Counted from the stretch's first letter, positions 44,679 through 55,554 are shown. The stretch is DNA of 64,000 nucleotides from UBA7446 sp038143535 (GCA_038143535.1 JAYQMD010000001.1:806001-870000), one strand, 5' to 3'. The notes: generated by a model from the letters alone, not told the origin. Numbers and translations are program-made.

Positions 44679-44707
44679 CAAAAATACCACTTTTCAACAT
44701 ACAGCAA
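44679..44707 (-). promoter_or_regulatory. Promoter of the HD-domain membrane protein gene
   Basis: Read on the minus strand: TTG (44705-44707), an 18-base spacer, TATTTTTG (44679-44686). This exactly fits the flavobacterial consensus. The ATG lies 14 bases downstream of the -7 box. Confidence 0.75.
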
Positions 44708-44739
44708 CAAGGTCTTCATTTTATGTTTACTTTTAAATT

Positions 44740-45439
44740 ATGACGTATTGAATTTGTGAGTTGAGTTTGGTTCCGCTGCGCGAAGTTGCTCAATTTGATG
44801 TACCGCTGATAAGTGAATTGTTATATGGTGAATTATTTGAGCTTATTAGCACCAATAAGAAATGGAGCAATGTCAAGCTTGCAGACGGTGCTCTGGGGTA
44901 GATTGATAACCAACTATACATTGTTATTAGAGTTGATGAATTTGCCAAGCTATCCAAGCAAGAGCCTAGAAAAGCTGTTGATTTGGTCGAGTTTATTTTA
45001 AAAGCAATGATATACTTTTCACTATTTCAATTGGAAGCACCGTTCAAAATTGTATTTTTTTAGGAGGTCGTTTTGAAGGACAGGATTCAGGTGCCTTTGT
45101 TCAAAAAAGTAACATCCCCAAAAGAGGCTTTACATTTCTAAAAATACCTTATTGAAAGGGAAGCAAGTCTCCCTTTGGTATATATAAAGCGGGTTTTACG
45201 CAAATAGTCTACAAACTTTTTATGGGGTAATGCTAACTAGAACAGCCTCAGAACAGTCGGCCTTTGGCGAATTACCTAGTTTTATTGAATAGTCTGTTCA
45301 TGGAGATTTGGCTTTTTTTGTCAATGAAGAAGGCACTATCATTCATGTTGGTATTGTACTTGAAAAGAACTTTATCATTCATATAGCTGGACGAGAACGG
45401 GTAGATCGTCTAGATCAAACAGGAATCTTTAATGTTTAA
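44740..45439 (+). pseudogene. Decayed NlpC/P60 (C40) cell-wall peptidase
   Basis: Remnants in changing frames match a flavobacterial C40 peptidase with an N-terminal SH3-like domain. From ATG 44740 the start reads M-T-Y-stop-ICELSLVPLRE (TGA at 44749, probably once GGA), then ISELLYGELFELISTNKKWS, a TAG at about 44899, and RKAVDLVEFIL. The catalytic region is ruined: the expected DCSGF reads YKAGF in GIYKAGFTQIVYKL, so the nucleophile cysteine is gone. The end is legible, with LAFFVNEEGTIIHVGIVLEK including the catalytic His, to TAA near 45437. Many stops and shifts show long decay. A TACTTTTA relic precedes it (44728-44735). The 860-base gap between neighbours is filled by this remnant. Confidence 0.8.
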
Positions 45440-45525
45440 AAAAATGTGCAGAAAACAATTAAGACTCATCAAATCCATCTTATAAAAAACCCGTATTAAA
45501 AGGTTTTATTTTTTTGGTAACTAGA

Positions 45526-46779
45526 TCAAAGACTTTCCAACATATCTCGGTATTTTTTAAAGTTGGCAGTATCTCCGATAGTTCCAAAAATATTTTTAAG
45601 TGTGGTCAAGGCGTCAGTATTTTTAGGATTGATGGCTACCAATGTTTCCAAATAAGGTACGGCTTCAAGGAAAATACTTTCACGCTTCTGCTTTAAGGAA
45701 TCATACTTTCTATTTTCAGCAGCTGAATTTCCCAGTGCGTTCATCTTGTCAACAATATCTGCCTCACCATCTAAAATAACAGAAGCCAAGTTAAGATAAG
45801 TAGCTTCATAGTTAGGATCGAGCATAATCGCCTTTTTGTAATACGAAATTGAAGCTTCTCGATTTCCTTTATTGCCATTCACCACACCCAGATTATAATA
45901 CAAAATTGCATTGTTTGGATCTTGTGCTATGGCCTCTTCCATGAGGGAAGCAAAACGTGCCTCATCACCGATTTTGTTATATAAATCTGCTTCTGTCAAA
46001 ATCAAACTAATGTCTTTGGGAGAAATTGCGCGGGCATCTTTTACAGCTTGCATGGCAGCTTCATTATCTCCTTTTTGAACATAGATTAAGGCTATGTTTT
46101 TTACAATTTCTGGCAATTTAGAATCGGAGAGTTCTTCACGTAAGTTTGTAAACTCTTTTGATTTTTTATAGATCGAGTAGGTAGCAAAATCAGGCACTTC
46201 AGATTCTTCTCCAGAAGCTACTTCAGTCGCGAAATACATTGTCTTACGCCCCTCATAATTCATATCCTTAAGTCGAAGATAATAAGACAATGAAGTGTCG
46301 TAGTCTCCACCATTTACAGCGCTAGAAGCTGCGTAGTATAAGTAGTCCGTGTTGTTTTTCGGGTCTAATTCGTATGCCGTATACAACAGCTTTGAAGCTG
46401 CAACATATTCTTCACGACTATTCAAATCAACCGCTTCATTTATTAAGTCATTTGTCAGACTCGAAACGTTATCTTGGATAAGCGAACCGTATTTTTTTAG
46501 TTTAGCATTTTTTTCAATGGAAGTCGATTTTTCAAATGCAGCAATAGCCTCATCAAAGGCTTTAGTTTTCTGTTTTGAAATTCCAAGTAAATAATAGTAA
46601 TGCGAACTGTTTTTTGCATCTGCATTATCAATCAAGGGTTGCATTTCATTTAAGGCAACTAATGCCTTTTCGTAAAGACTCGCATCAACAAGTTTTTAAG
46701 CTGCTTTAAGCTCTTTTTTTTGTGCTACAGCTGTTAAAGAAATTAGGGAAGCTAGAAGCAAAGGGAAATAAAATTTCAT
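45526..46779 (-). CDS. TPR-repeat exported protein, interrupted by in-frame TAA
   Basis: A ~417-residue protein of tetratricopeptide repeats, which serve as protein-binding scaffolds. Starting at the ATG at 46777-46779 it has a signal peptide (MKFYFPLLLASLISLTAVAQ), then KKELKAA, a TAA at 46696-46698, and resumes in the same frame as KLVDASLYEKALVALNEMQP. Repeats are clear, for example AILYYNLGVVNGNKGNREAS and ATYLNLASVILDGE. Replacing the stop by GAA would give AAEKLVDAS, a natural sequence. It starts ten bases after gyrA and is probably co-transcribed with it, as in other Flavobacteriia. The function is unknown. Confidence 0.78.
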
Positions 46780-46789
46780 GTTAAGTAGT

Positions 46790-49290
46790 TTATGAATTAT
46801 CGTTATTATCTTCTATTGTTACATCAATATCATCAACATCTTGAATCTCGTCTTCGTCGTTCACCACCTTGGCTACTGCCGCAATCGAGTCATCGTCTTT
46901 TATATTTATGAGACGAACACCTTGTGTGGCACGACCCATTACACGAAGGGTATCAACACCCAGTCGAATGGCAATTCCAGATCGGTTGATAATCATCAAG
47001 TCATCGCCTTCAGCAACATTTTTAATCGCAACCAAATTACCTGTTTTTTCAGTTAGAGAAAGGGTTTTTACCCCTTTTCCACCTCTGTTGGTTATACGAT
47101 AATCGTCCAAATTGGAACGCTTTCCATAGCCGTGCTCAGAAACCACTAAAATGTCAGAGTCTAGATCATTTACAGTAACCATGCCAATAACTTCATCATC
47201 AGAATCTTTCAATGAAATTCCACGAACACCAGATGCATTTCTTCCCATAGGACGGGTCTTGCTTTCCTCAAATCGAATGGCCTTACCAGACTTTACTGCT
47301 AAAACAACCTGAGAAAGCCCAGTGGTGAGCCTGGCTTCAAGCAATTCGTCACCTTCACGAACAGTAATCGCGTTTATACCATTGGTTCTTGGTCTTGAAT
47401 ATTGTTCTAAAGAAGTCTTTTTAACTTGGCCTTTTTTGGTAGCCATTACAACAAACATACTGTTGATATAATTTTCATCTTTTAAATCTTGCGTGCAAAT
47501 AAAGGCTTTAACCTTATCATCTTGTTCAATATTAATTAGGTTTTGGATGGCACGTCCTTTGGCTGTCTTACTTCCCTCCGGAATTTCGTATACACGCAAC
47601 CAGAAACATTTTCCTTTTTGGGTAAAGAACAACATATATTGGTGGTTGGTACCCACAAATAGGTGCTCTAAAAAGTCTTCATTACGTGTAGTTGAGGCTT
47701 TCTGGCCCACCCCCCCCTATTCTGTGTGCGGTATTCTCCGAGGGGCGTTCTTTTAATGTAACCCGCATGTGAAATGGTAATCACTACTTTTTCATCAGGT
47801 ATCATGTCTTCGACACGGAAACTTCCTCCAACATATTCTATGGAAGATCTACGTTCGTCGCCATACTTGTTTTTAACTTCAAAAAGCTCGTTTTTAATAA
47901 TATCCATTCGGCGATCTTTTTTGTCGAGAATGTCTTTTAAATCCGCTATAGTTTTCACCAGCTCATTATACTCAGCACGTAGCTTGTCCTGCTCAAGTCC
48001 GGTTAGCTGACGCAAACGCATCTCAACAATGGCTTTTGCCTGAATTTCTGTTAATTCAAAAGTGCTTATCAATTTGTTGCGCGCCTCGTCTGGATTAGCA
48101 GAGGCTTTAATCAAAGCAATAACTTCATCAATGTTGTCAGAGGCAATAATAAGCCCTTTTAGAATATGCGCGCGATCTTCGGCTTTTTGCAATTCATATT
48201 GTGTACGACGTATAACAACCTCGTGGCGATGCTCCACAAAATGGTGAATCATATCCTTCAGATTCAAAATCTGTGGACGGCCCTTTACTAGTGCAATATT
48301 GTTTACACTAAATGAAGATTGCAAGGCCGTGTATTTGTACAACATATTGAGTACGATATTCGGAATTGCGTCGCGCTTTAGCACGTATACGATACGCATG
48401 CCGTTACGATCAGACTCGTCGCGGATATTTGAAATCCCCTCAATTTTTTTATCGTTAACCATTTCGGCTGTCTTACGAATCATGTCAGCCTTGTTAACTT
48501 GGTAGGGAATCTCAGAAACGACAATGCATTCGCGACCGTCTACTTCTTCGATTTCTGCTTTTCCACGAACAACCACACGACCTCTACCAGTGTGGAAGGC
48601 TTCTTTGACTCCTTCATATCCATAGATAATACCACCGGTTGGGAAATCTGGCGCCTTGATATGTTCCATCAAACCGTCGATATCAATAGCTGAGTTGTCA
48701 ATGTATGCGATCGTGCCATCGATAACCTCTGTGAGGTTGTGGGGTGGCATGTTGGTTGCCATACCTACAGCAATACCAGAAGCGCCATTAATCAAAAGGT
48801 TAGGTATCCTAGTGGGCATAACGGTAGGTTCTTTAAGGGTGTCGTCAAAATTCAACTTATGGTCAACGGTATCTTTATCGATATCGGCCATCATGTCTTC
48901 TGATATTTTTTGCAGACGCGCCTCTGTGTAACGCATAGCTGCAGGGCTATCGCCATCAACAGACCCAAAGTTCCCTTGGCCATCAACCATCATGTAGCGC
49001 AAGCTCCAAGACTGCGCCATACGTACCATGGTGTCATAAACGGATGTGTCACCATGAGGGTGGTATTTTCCCAACACTTCACCAACAATACGTGCAGATT
49101 TTTTATAAGATGAATTTGCTTTTACTCCCAATTCATGCATGCCGAAGAGCACACGACGGTGCACAGGCTTAAGCCCATCACGAACATCTGGCAGTGCACG
49201 TGACACAATGACCGACATAGAATAGTCGATATAAGCCGATTTCATTTCGTCTTCAATGTTGATTGGTATCAATTTATCCTCAGTAGCCAT
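46790..49290 (-). CDS. gyrA: DNA gyrase subunit A (frameshift in a G-run)
   Basis: GyrA is the DNA-breaking subunit of gyrase, which introduces negative supercoils. The N-half shows YSMSVIVSRALPDVRDGLKP and the quinolone-region HPHGDTSVYDTMVRMAQ with the catalytic tyrosine nearby in MRYTEARL. The C-terminal beta-pinwheel shows blades such as GKAIRFEESKTRPMGRNASG. The halves are separated by a frameshift in the C-run at 47710-47717 (eight; nine would restore TQNRGGVGGQKAS). This GyrA box segment is otherwise conserved. Gyrase is essential, so a homopolymer error is likely. A -7 box TATTTTTG lies at 49322-49329. Confidence 0.93.
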
Positions 49291-49321
49291 TCGGTTTTAA
49301 TTTAATGTTATGACACAATCA

Positions 49322-49329
49322 CAAAAATA
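49322..49329 (-). promoter_or_regulatory. -7 box upstream of gyrA
   Basis: TATTTTTG on the minus strand matches TAnnTTTG exactly, 31 bases before the gyrA ATG. No TTG at the expected -33 distance was found. The 215-base gyrA-clpC spacer holds nothing else that I recognise. Confidence 0.5.
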
Positions 49330-49505
49330 CGTATTCAACGAATGAATATGCGCTAATTTGAAGCCTATTTTCTTATAATTTATTAACAAAGGATATTTGG
49401 AGCTATTCCAAAAATTTTTACTTATTTTATTTGTGATTAAACAATTTTTTTTGTCTATTCGTTTTATGTCTGGTTCGATATTTGAGCAAATTATTTAAAA
49501 AAACT

Positions 49506-52064
49506 ATGGACGACAATTTTTCATCTCGCGTAAAAGACGTCATTACCTACAGCAAAGAGGAAGCGCTACGTCTTGGTCATGACTTTATTGGTACAGAGCA
49601 TCTTATGCTAGGATTATTACGTGACGGTAACGGAAAAGCCATTTCGATACTTTCTGCACTAGAGATTGACTTAGATTATTTGCGAAGGAAAATTGAGATT
49701 CTAAGTCCTGCGAATCCAACCAATTCACCTGAGCCACAACACAAAACAAATTTGCACCTAACACGTCAGGCAGAACGCGCACTTAAAACTACTTTTCTTG
49801 AAGCCAAGCTTTTCCAAAGTACTTCAATTAATACTGCACACTTGTTGCTATGCATCTTAAGAAACGAAAATGACCCAACAACAAAGGTGCTTCATAAACT
49901 ACAGGTAGATTACGAAACTGTAAAAGATCAATTTAAATACATGTCTGTCGATTCTGATGACGATGATTTTATCGACATGCCTTCTGCAGATGCTTTCCCA
50001 GATGATGCCGCTGATGAAGACAATCGTGGCCAAGGGGGTACCTTTTCTTCATCAACAAAGGACAAAAAATCAAAAAAATCCAGTACGCCGGTACTTGATA
50101 ACTTTGGTAGAGACCTAACCAAAGTTGCTCAAGACGGAAACATGGACCCTGTTATTGGCAGGGAAAAAGAAATTGAGCGTGTTTCTCAAATTTTGAGCCG
50201 CCGTAAGAAAAACAACCCCCTACTCATTGGAGAACCCGGAGTAGGTAAATCTGCTATTGCAGAAGGATTGGCACTTCGTATCATCCAGAAAAAGGTTTCA
50301 AGAGTGCTCTACAACAAACGTGTGGTTACCTTAGACCTTGCTTCACTAGTTGCAGGCACCAAATACAGAGGTCAGTTTGAAGAACGCCTAAAAGCGGTTA
50401 TGAATGAGTTGGAAAAGAACAACAACATCATATTGTTTATTGATGAAATCCATACCATAGTGGGTGCAGGTGGAGCTACTGGAAGCCTAGATGCCTCTAA
50501 TATGTTTAAGCCAGCACTTGCAAGAGGTGAGATTCAATGTATTGGCGCAACAACCCTTGATGAATACCGTCAAAATATTGAAAAAGATGGCGCATTAGAG
50601 CGTCGATTCCAGAAAATAGTCGTAGAACCAACAACGGTGGATGAAACCATTGAAATACTGCAAAACATCAAAGACAAGTATGAAGCGCATCACAATGTGA
50701 ACTACACTGACGAAGCCATCGAAGCTTGTGTAAAACTTTCAGACAGGTACATAACCGATCGTTTTTTACCAGACAAGGCCATAGACGCCCTTGACGAAGC
50801 AGGATCGAGAGTGCACATCACCAATATGGAAGTGCCTGAAAAAGTTGTTGAAATCGAAAACGAGCTCGAGCAAGTACGTGAGCAAAAAAATACCGTTGTA
50901 AAACGACAGAAATACGAAGAGGCTGCTAAGCTTCGCGACGATGAAAAGAAATTAGAAAAGGAATTGTTGTTGGCCCAAGAGGACTGGCACGAAGAACAAC
51001 GTCAGAACAGAGAAACCGTTACTGAAAATCACATTTCCGATATAATTGCCATGATGACAGGCGTTCCCGTGCAACGTGTTTCTGACGGAGAAAGTGATCG
51101 CCTTGCAAAACTTGAACAACTCATTCAAGCGAAAGTCATTGGACAAGAGAATGCCGTGGCAAAAGTAGCCAAGGCCATTCAACGCAACAGAGCAGGACTA
51201 AAAAATCCAAACAAACCCATTGGTTCTTTTATATTTCTAGGGCAAACGGGTGTGGGTAAAACGCAACTTGCCAAAGTGCTCGCATCAGAACTTTTTGAAA
51301 GCGAAGCTTCACTTATCCGGATTGACATGAGTGAATATATGGAGAAGTTTTCCATTTCTAGGCTCATTGGTGCACCTCCGGGATATGTAGGTTACGAAGA
51401 AGGGGGTCAACTAAGCGAAAAAGTAAGAAGAAAACCTTATTCGGTAATACTTTTGGATGAAATTGAAAAAGCACACCCTGACGTCTTTAATATGCTGCTT
51501 CAAGTATTGGATGATGGCTATTTGACTGACTCACTTGGCAGACGTGTGGATTTCAAAAATACCATCATCATCATGACGTCAAATGTTGGTGCCAGACAAG
51601 TTAAAGACTTCGGGCTTGGTGTTGGCTTTGGAACTGCTGCGCAAAAATCACAGGAAGACAAAAATATACAAGGCGTTATTCAAAATGCCCTAAAAAAGAA
51701 ATTCTCTCCTGAATTTTTAAACCGAATTGATGATGTGGTTATTTTCAATAACCTAGACAAATACCACCTATCAAAAATCATTCAGCTTGAACTTGATGCA
51801 TTACAAAATAGAGTTGAAGAACTTGGTTACAGCTTATCGATTAGTAAAAAAGCCGTTACATTCTTGATTGATAAAGGCTACGACAAACAGTATGGCGCAA
51901 GACCACTTGCACGAGCCATTCAGCGTTATGTCGAAGATGCTATGGCTGAGGAGATCATTAACAAATCGCTTGCCAATGGCGCTAAAGTAACTTTTGATTG
52001 GAACGGAAAAAGCGATAAATTAAAGCTTTCTGTAGATAACAAAAGGACTGCAAAAGAGTCCTAA
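49506..52064 (+). CDS. clpC: ATP-dependent Clp protease ATP-binding subunit ClpC
   Basis: ClpC is an AAA+ unfoldase that feeds substrates to ClpP or disaggregates proteins. The 852 residues hold two Clp N-repeats (about residues 1-145, with LGHDFIGTEHLMLGLL), an acidic linker, a first AAA+ module with Walker A GEPGVGKSAIAEG, a middle domain with a UVR-like segment (YEEAAKLRDDEKKLEKELL), a second module with GQTGVGKTQLAK, and the C-terminal D2 region. ATG 49506 fits the family start; an in-frame upstream start at 49482 is not needed. It is divergent from gyrA. No CtsR/McsAB partners are visible, as usual in Bacteroidota. Confidence 0.94.
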   Translation: MDDNFSSRVKDVITYSKEEALRLGHDFIGTEHLMLGLLRDGNGKAISILSALEIDLDYLRRKIEILSPANPTNSPEPQHKTNLHLTRQAERALKTTFLEAKLFQSTSINTAHLLLCILRNENDPTTKVLHKLQVDYETVKDQFKYMSVDSDDDDFIDMPSADAFPDDAADEDNRGQGGTFSSSTKDKKSKKSSTPVLDNFGRDLTKVAQDGNMDPVIGREKEIERVSQILSRRKKNNPLLIGEPGVGKSAIAEGLALRIIQKKVSRVLYNKRVVTLDLASLVAGTKYRGQFEERLKAVMNELEKNNNIILFIDEIHTIVGAGGATGSLDASNMFKPALARGEIQCIGATTLDEYRQNIEKDGALERRFQKIVVEPTTVDETIEILQNIKDKYEAHHNVNYTDEAIEACVKLSDRYITDRFLPDKAIDALDEAGSRVHITNMEVPEKVVEIENELEQVREQKNTVVKRQKYEEAAKLRDDEKKLEKELLLAQEDWHEEQRQNRETVTENHISDIIAMMTGVPVQRVSDGESDRLAKLEQLIQAKVIGQENAVAKVAKAIQRNRAGLKNPNKPIGSFIFLGQTGVGKTQLAKVLASELFESEASLIRIDMSEYMEKFSISRLIGAPPGYVGYEEGGQLSEKVRRKPYSVILLDEIEKAHPDVFNMLLQVLDDGYLTDSLGRRVDFKNTIIIMTSNVGARQVKDFGLGVGFGTAAQKSQEDKNIQGVIQNALKKKFSPEFLNRIDDVVIFNNLDKYHLSKIIQLELDALQNRVEELGYSLSISKKAVTFLIDKGYDKQYGARPLARAIQRYVEDAMAEEIINKSLANGAKVTFDWNGKSDKLKLSVDNKRTAKES

Positions 52065-52087
52065 ATATTCGTAATTATTTATATCTG

Positions 52088-52954
52088 CTAAACAGCAACC
52101 AAGCTCAGGTCTACTATAGAAGCAGCGTATGTTATGGCGCCCATAGAAACATAGTCTACGCCTGTTTCGGCGTATGCCGAAACATTTTCTAAATCAATAT
52201 TTCCAGATGCTTCAGTTGGGATATTCCCATTGATATGCGAAACCGCCAATGCCAAATCCTTTGTTGACATATTGTCTAAGAGTATGCGGCTAATCCATGG
52301 GTTCTGCATGCATATACTAACTTCTTTAATGTTACGTGTCTCGACGATTACGGGGACTCGCTTGTCCAAAGTATCCACATAGGCTTTTGTTCTGGTAAGT
52401 GCCAATGCCAATCCACCACAAAAATCAATATGGTTGTCTTTTAGCATAATGGCAGCATAGAGACCCATTCTGTGATTCACGCCTCCGCCAATGGCTACGG
52501 CCCATTTTTCAGCAATTCTAAAGTTAGGCGTAGTTTTTCTTGTGTCTAAAACCTTGCAGTTTGTATGTCCAATCCGTTCTTGTACCTTAGACGTTAGGCT
52601 TGCAATGCCACTCATGCGCTGCACTGAGTTAAGCATAAGTCGTTCCAGGCTGAGTATGGTCTGAGTGTCTCCTTCAAGATAAAACAGCAGCTCGCCTTTT
52701 GAAAACGTAGCGCCATCTGCAACCACTGGACTAAGACTTACGCCTTGTCCGTGGCGTTGCAATACAAACTCGCAAAAAGCAACCCCTGCCAAAACACCAT
52801 CGCCTCTTGAAACCAGTTGTGCCTTGGAGGTGTGGCCTTTAGTAAAAACAGCATTTGAGGTATGGTCGCCCATTTTACCTAAATCCTCAATAACTGCATT
52901 GTCAACGCAGGTAATCAATTCGTTTTGATATGTTGATATAAAGGAATTAGACAT
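52088..52954 (-). CDS. nadC: Quinolinate phosphoribosyltransferase (nicotinate-nucleotide pyrophosphorylase)
   Basis: NadC converts quinolinate and PRPP to nicotinate mononucleotide, the third step of de novo NAD synthesis. The 288 residues show the family blocks LERLMLNSVQRMSGIASLT, LDTRKTTPNFRIAEKWAV, GGGVNHRMGLYAAIMLKDNH and EASGNIDLENVSAYAETGVDYVS (within residues ~235-265). It overlaps the end of nadB by eight bases, which indicates coupled translation in a nadA-nadB-nadC operon. Confidence 0.96.
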   Translation of the reverse strand: MSNSFISTYQNELITCVDNAVIEDLGKMGDHTSNAVFTKGHTSKAQLVSRGDGVLAGVAFCEFVLQRHGQGVSLSPVVADGATFSKGELLFYLEGDTQTILSLERLMLNSVQRMSGIASLTSKVQERIGHTNCKVLDTRKTTPNFRIAEKWAVAIGGGVNHRMGLYAAIMLKDNHIDFCGGLALALTRTKAYVDTLDKRVPVIVETRNIKEVSICMQNPWISRILLDNMSTKDLALAVSHINGNIPTEASGNIDLENVSAYAETGVDYVSMGAITYAASIVDLSLVAV

Positions 52955-54503
52955 AATCTTGATTGTAATAAACTCCCTTATTTTGTGGTTGTTTTTGGGA
53001 TTGTTTGATCATAAGATGCGCGACACTTACAAGGTTACGCAGTGTTGTAAGTTGTGGGGTTAATTTGTTTTGTTGATAAAGGGCTGCGGTAGCTACATAA
53101 ACATCATGAAGCGCTTTTTCTGCCTGTTGCAGGCTTTCACCTGATTTGATAATACCCACATGTGCACTTATTATACGTTGCACGTCCGAACGCAACATGC
53201 TGATTTGTGCAATCCGCTCGTTAGATACGTCTTCAGTACCCAACCAATCTGGAATTGTATCAAAGAAAGATACAGACAAAGTATTTTTGTGCAATATTTC
53301 GATGGCATGCTCAGCGGCTCGTGCAGCATAAACCAAGGCTTCCAGTAATGAATTTGAGGCCAAGCGGTTGGCTCCATGTAATCCGGTGTGGCTGCACTCA
53401 CCTATTGCATATAGTGACGATAAGCTGCTCTGGCCATTTTCATCTACGTCTATGCCTCCACAGAAATAATGTGCTGCTGGCAGCACCGGTATAAAGGACT
53501 TACTGATATCAATACCTAGCTTCATACAAGTAGACATTATGGTTGGAAACTCCTGTTCTAATATTTCTTGATCAATGTTGGTCGCATCAAGGTAAACGTG
53601 TGGTGAATTGTGTTTTTTCATTTCAGCATCAATGGCACGGGACACCACATCTCTAGCTGCCAAGTCTAGTTGTGCGTCGTATTGGTGCATGAAGGCTTGC
53701 CCTTTTTCATCACGGAGAATGGCACCTGCGCCTCGAATTGCCTCAGAAATCAAAAAGGTATTGCCGTCTACTTTAGGATATAAAGCGGTGGGATGAAATT
53801 GAACAAAATGTAAGTTTTTGACATGAACTTTTGCGCGATAAGCTGCACCTAGTCCATCCCCTGTAGCTGCTTTAGGGTTGGTCGTGTGTGCATATACTTG
53901 CCCAGCACCCCCTGTAGACAATACTGTTAATTGAGAAGTAATTTTTATAATCTTCTCGTCCCTTATGGATATTACATAAGCGCCGTAACAACGCCCGTGC
54001 TTTTCTTTTTGAAGGTGGTGATCTGTAATCAGATCTACCAATGAATAGTTTTCAAAAAATTGAATATTGCCCTGAGCTCTGGCTTTTGCAATCAGGGCGT
54101 TTTGAATGTGCAAGCCCGATTGATCTTTGTGGTGCACTATGCGCTTGGCCGAGTGTCCGCCTTCCTTTCCTAGATGAAGCGAAGGCCCACTTATATCAAA
54201 GTCAGCACCCCAATCCATCAATTCCCGTACTCGCATCGGACCTTCACGAACAACAAAATCCACAACTTTGGAGTCTGAAGTATAATCGCTAGCGCGCATT
54301 GTATCTTCAACGTGATCGGCATAAGAATCATCACTAAAATTGGAAACCACGGCGATACCCCCTTGCGCGTATTTGGTGTTGCTTTCTAGCAAATCACGCT
54401 TGGATATCATGATGATTTTTTTGTCTGGACATTGCGCTGCCAAGCGGACTGCATAACTCAATCCCGCAATACCCGTTCCAATAACCAAAACGTCTGCGTG
54501 CAT
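52947..54503 (-). CDS. nadB: L-aspartate oxidase
   Basis: NadB oxidises L-aspartate to iminoaspartate with FAD, the first step of de novo NAD synthesis. The 518 residues belong to the fumarate reductase/succinate dehydrogenase flavoprotein family. The FAD-binding VIGTGIAGLSYAVRLA is at the N-terminus, followed by SNTKYAQGGIAVV, the KEGGHSAKRIVHHKD segment typical of NadB, VHVKNLHFVQFHPTALY and CSHTGLHGANRLASNSLLEALV. It starts two bases after nadA and overlaps nadC by eight bases. Confidence 0.96.
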   Translation of the reverse strand: MHADVLVIGTGIAGLSYAVRLAAQCPDKKIIMISKRDLLESNTKYAQGGIAVVSNFSDDSYADHVEDTMRASDYTSDSKVVDFVVREGPMRVRELMDWGADFDISGPSLHLGKEGGHSAKRIVHHKDQSGLHIQNALIAKARAQGNIQFFENYSLVDLITDHHLQKEKHGRCYGAYVISIRDEKIIKITSQLTVLSTGGAGQVYAHTTNPKAATGDGLGAAYRAKVHVKNLHFVQFHPTALYPKVDGNTFLISEAIRGAGAILRDEKGQAFMHQYDAQLDLAARDVVSRAIDAEMKKHNSPHVYLDATNIDQEILEQEFPTIMSTCMKLGIDISKSFIPVLPAAHYFCGGIDVDENGQSSLSSLYAIGECSHTGLHGANRLASNSLLEALVYAARAAEHAIEILHKNTLSVSFFDTIPDWLGTEDVSNERIAQISMLRSDVQRIISAHVGIIKSGESLQQAEKALHDVYVATAALYQQNKLTPQLTTLRNLVSVAHLMIKQSQKQPQNKGVYYNQDYV

Positions 54504-54504
54504 A

Positions 54505-55503
54505 TTATGACAAAGCTAACATCCTATCAATGGGTGCTTTTGCAGCAGCCATCAAGGAAGATTCGAGGTTAATTTCGGGCAGTTCGTGCTTCAGACACAA
54601 ATAAAGTTTTTCCAACGTATTAAGCTTCATAAAACCGCATTCGCTACACGCACAGGTATCATCAGAAACGGGTGCGGGAATAAAGGTTTTTTGAGGGACG
54701 CGTTTTTTCATTTCGTGTAAAATACCTGCTTCTGTAGCCACGATGTAGGCCGCTGCATTATCCGCTTGCACAAAGTTTAGCAATCCAGAAGTGCTGCCGA
54801 TATAGTGTGCAATATCCAACACTTGGGATTCGCTTTCGGGATGTGCAATAAATTTGGCCTTGGGGTGCTGCTGTGCCAATGCGACAATTTTGTCAAACGA
54901 AAAGGCTTCGTGCACAATGCAGGAACCCTCCCAAAGTATCATATCACGACCCGTTTTCTTGATTAGATAGCGCCCAAGGTTCTTGTCAGGCGCAAAAATA
55001 ATGGTCTGGTCTTTGGGGATACTTTCAATAATACGAACCGCATTGCTAGAAGTGCAAACAATATCGCTCAACGCCTTGATTTCTGCTGAGCAATTGATAT
55101 ATGTAATAACGATGGCTTCGGGGTATTGGGCCTTAAAAGCAGCAAAAGCATCTGGCGGACAAGAATCAGCCAGCGAACAACCCGCATTTAAATCAGGCAA
55201 TAAAACTTTTTTTGTGTGATTGATGATTTTAGCTGTTTCAGCCATAAAATGCACGCCAGCAAAGACAATAATCTCAGAAGATACTTCGGCTGCTGCTTTC
55301 GCCAGATATAGGCTATCTCCAAGATAATCAGCCAAATCTTGAATGACGTCTTTTTGATAGTAATGAGCCAATAACACGGCATTCTTAGCTGCTTTTAAAC
55401 GCTTGATTTCTTCAACCAATGAAATGTTGTCTGGAATAGGCGCATCTACAAATCCCCTTGTGTTTAAAGATGCTAAAGTTGTGGCCGTTTTGATGATGCT
55501 CAA
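54505..55503 (-). CDS. nadA: Quinolinate synthase
   Basis: NadA condenses iminoaspartate with dihydroxyacetone phosphate to quinolinate using a [4Fe-4S] cluster. The 332 residues carry LLAHYYQKDVIQDLADYLGDS (in residues ~43-63), FMAETAKI, the cluster cysteine region NAGCSLADSCPPD, IFAPDKNLGRYL, HPE and the C-terminal CACSECGFMKLNTLEKLY. The first in-frame start is TTG at 55503. A promoter with both elements lies upstream (55555-55586), so nadABC is a clean three-gene operon. Confidence 0.96.
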   Translation of the reverse strand: MSIIKTATTLASLNTRGFVDAPIPDNISLVEEIKRLKAAKNAVLLAHYYQKDVIQDLADYLGDSLYLAKAAAEVSSEIIVFAGVHFMAETAKIINHTKKVLLPDLNAGCSLADSCPPDAFAAFKAQYPEAIVITYINCSAEIKALSDIVCTSSNAVRIIESIPKDQTIIFAPDKNLGRYLIKKTGRDMILWEGSCIVHEAFSFDKIVALAQQHPKAKFIAHPESESQVLDIAHYIGSTSGLLNFVQADNAAAYIVATEAGILHEMKKRVPQKTFIPAPVSDDTCACSECGFMKLNTLEKLYLCLKHELPEINLESSLMAAAKAPIDRMLALS

Positions 55504-55554
55504 TTTTTAAAATAAAATTAGTGAAAATATCCCTTAATACCCTTTACAGTCAAC

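Noticed and set aside
9280..46698. Recoding of TAG/TAA as sense codons (alternative genetic code)
   Set aside because: Both TAA and TAG end many intact genes at the expected place in this window, so global recoding does not fit; only three isolated sites are affected.
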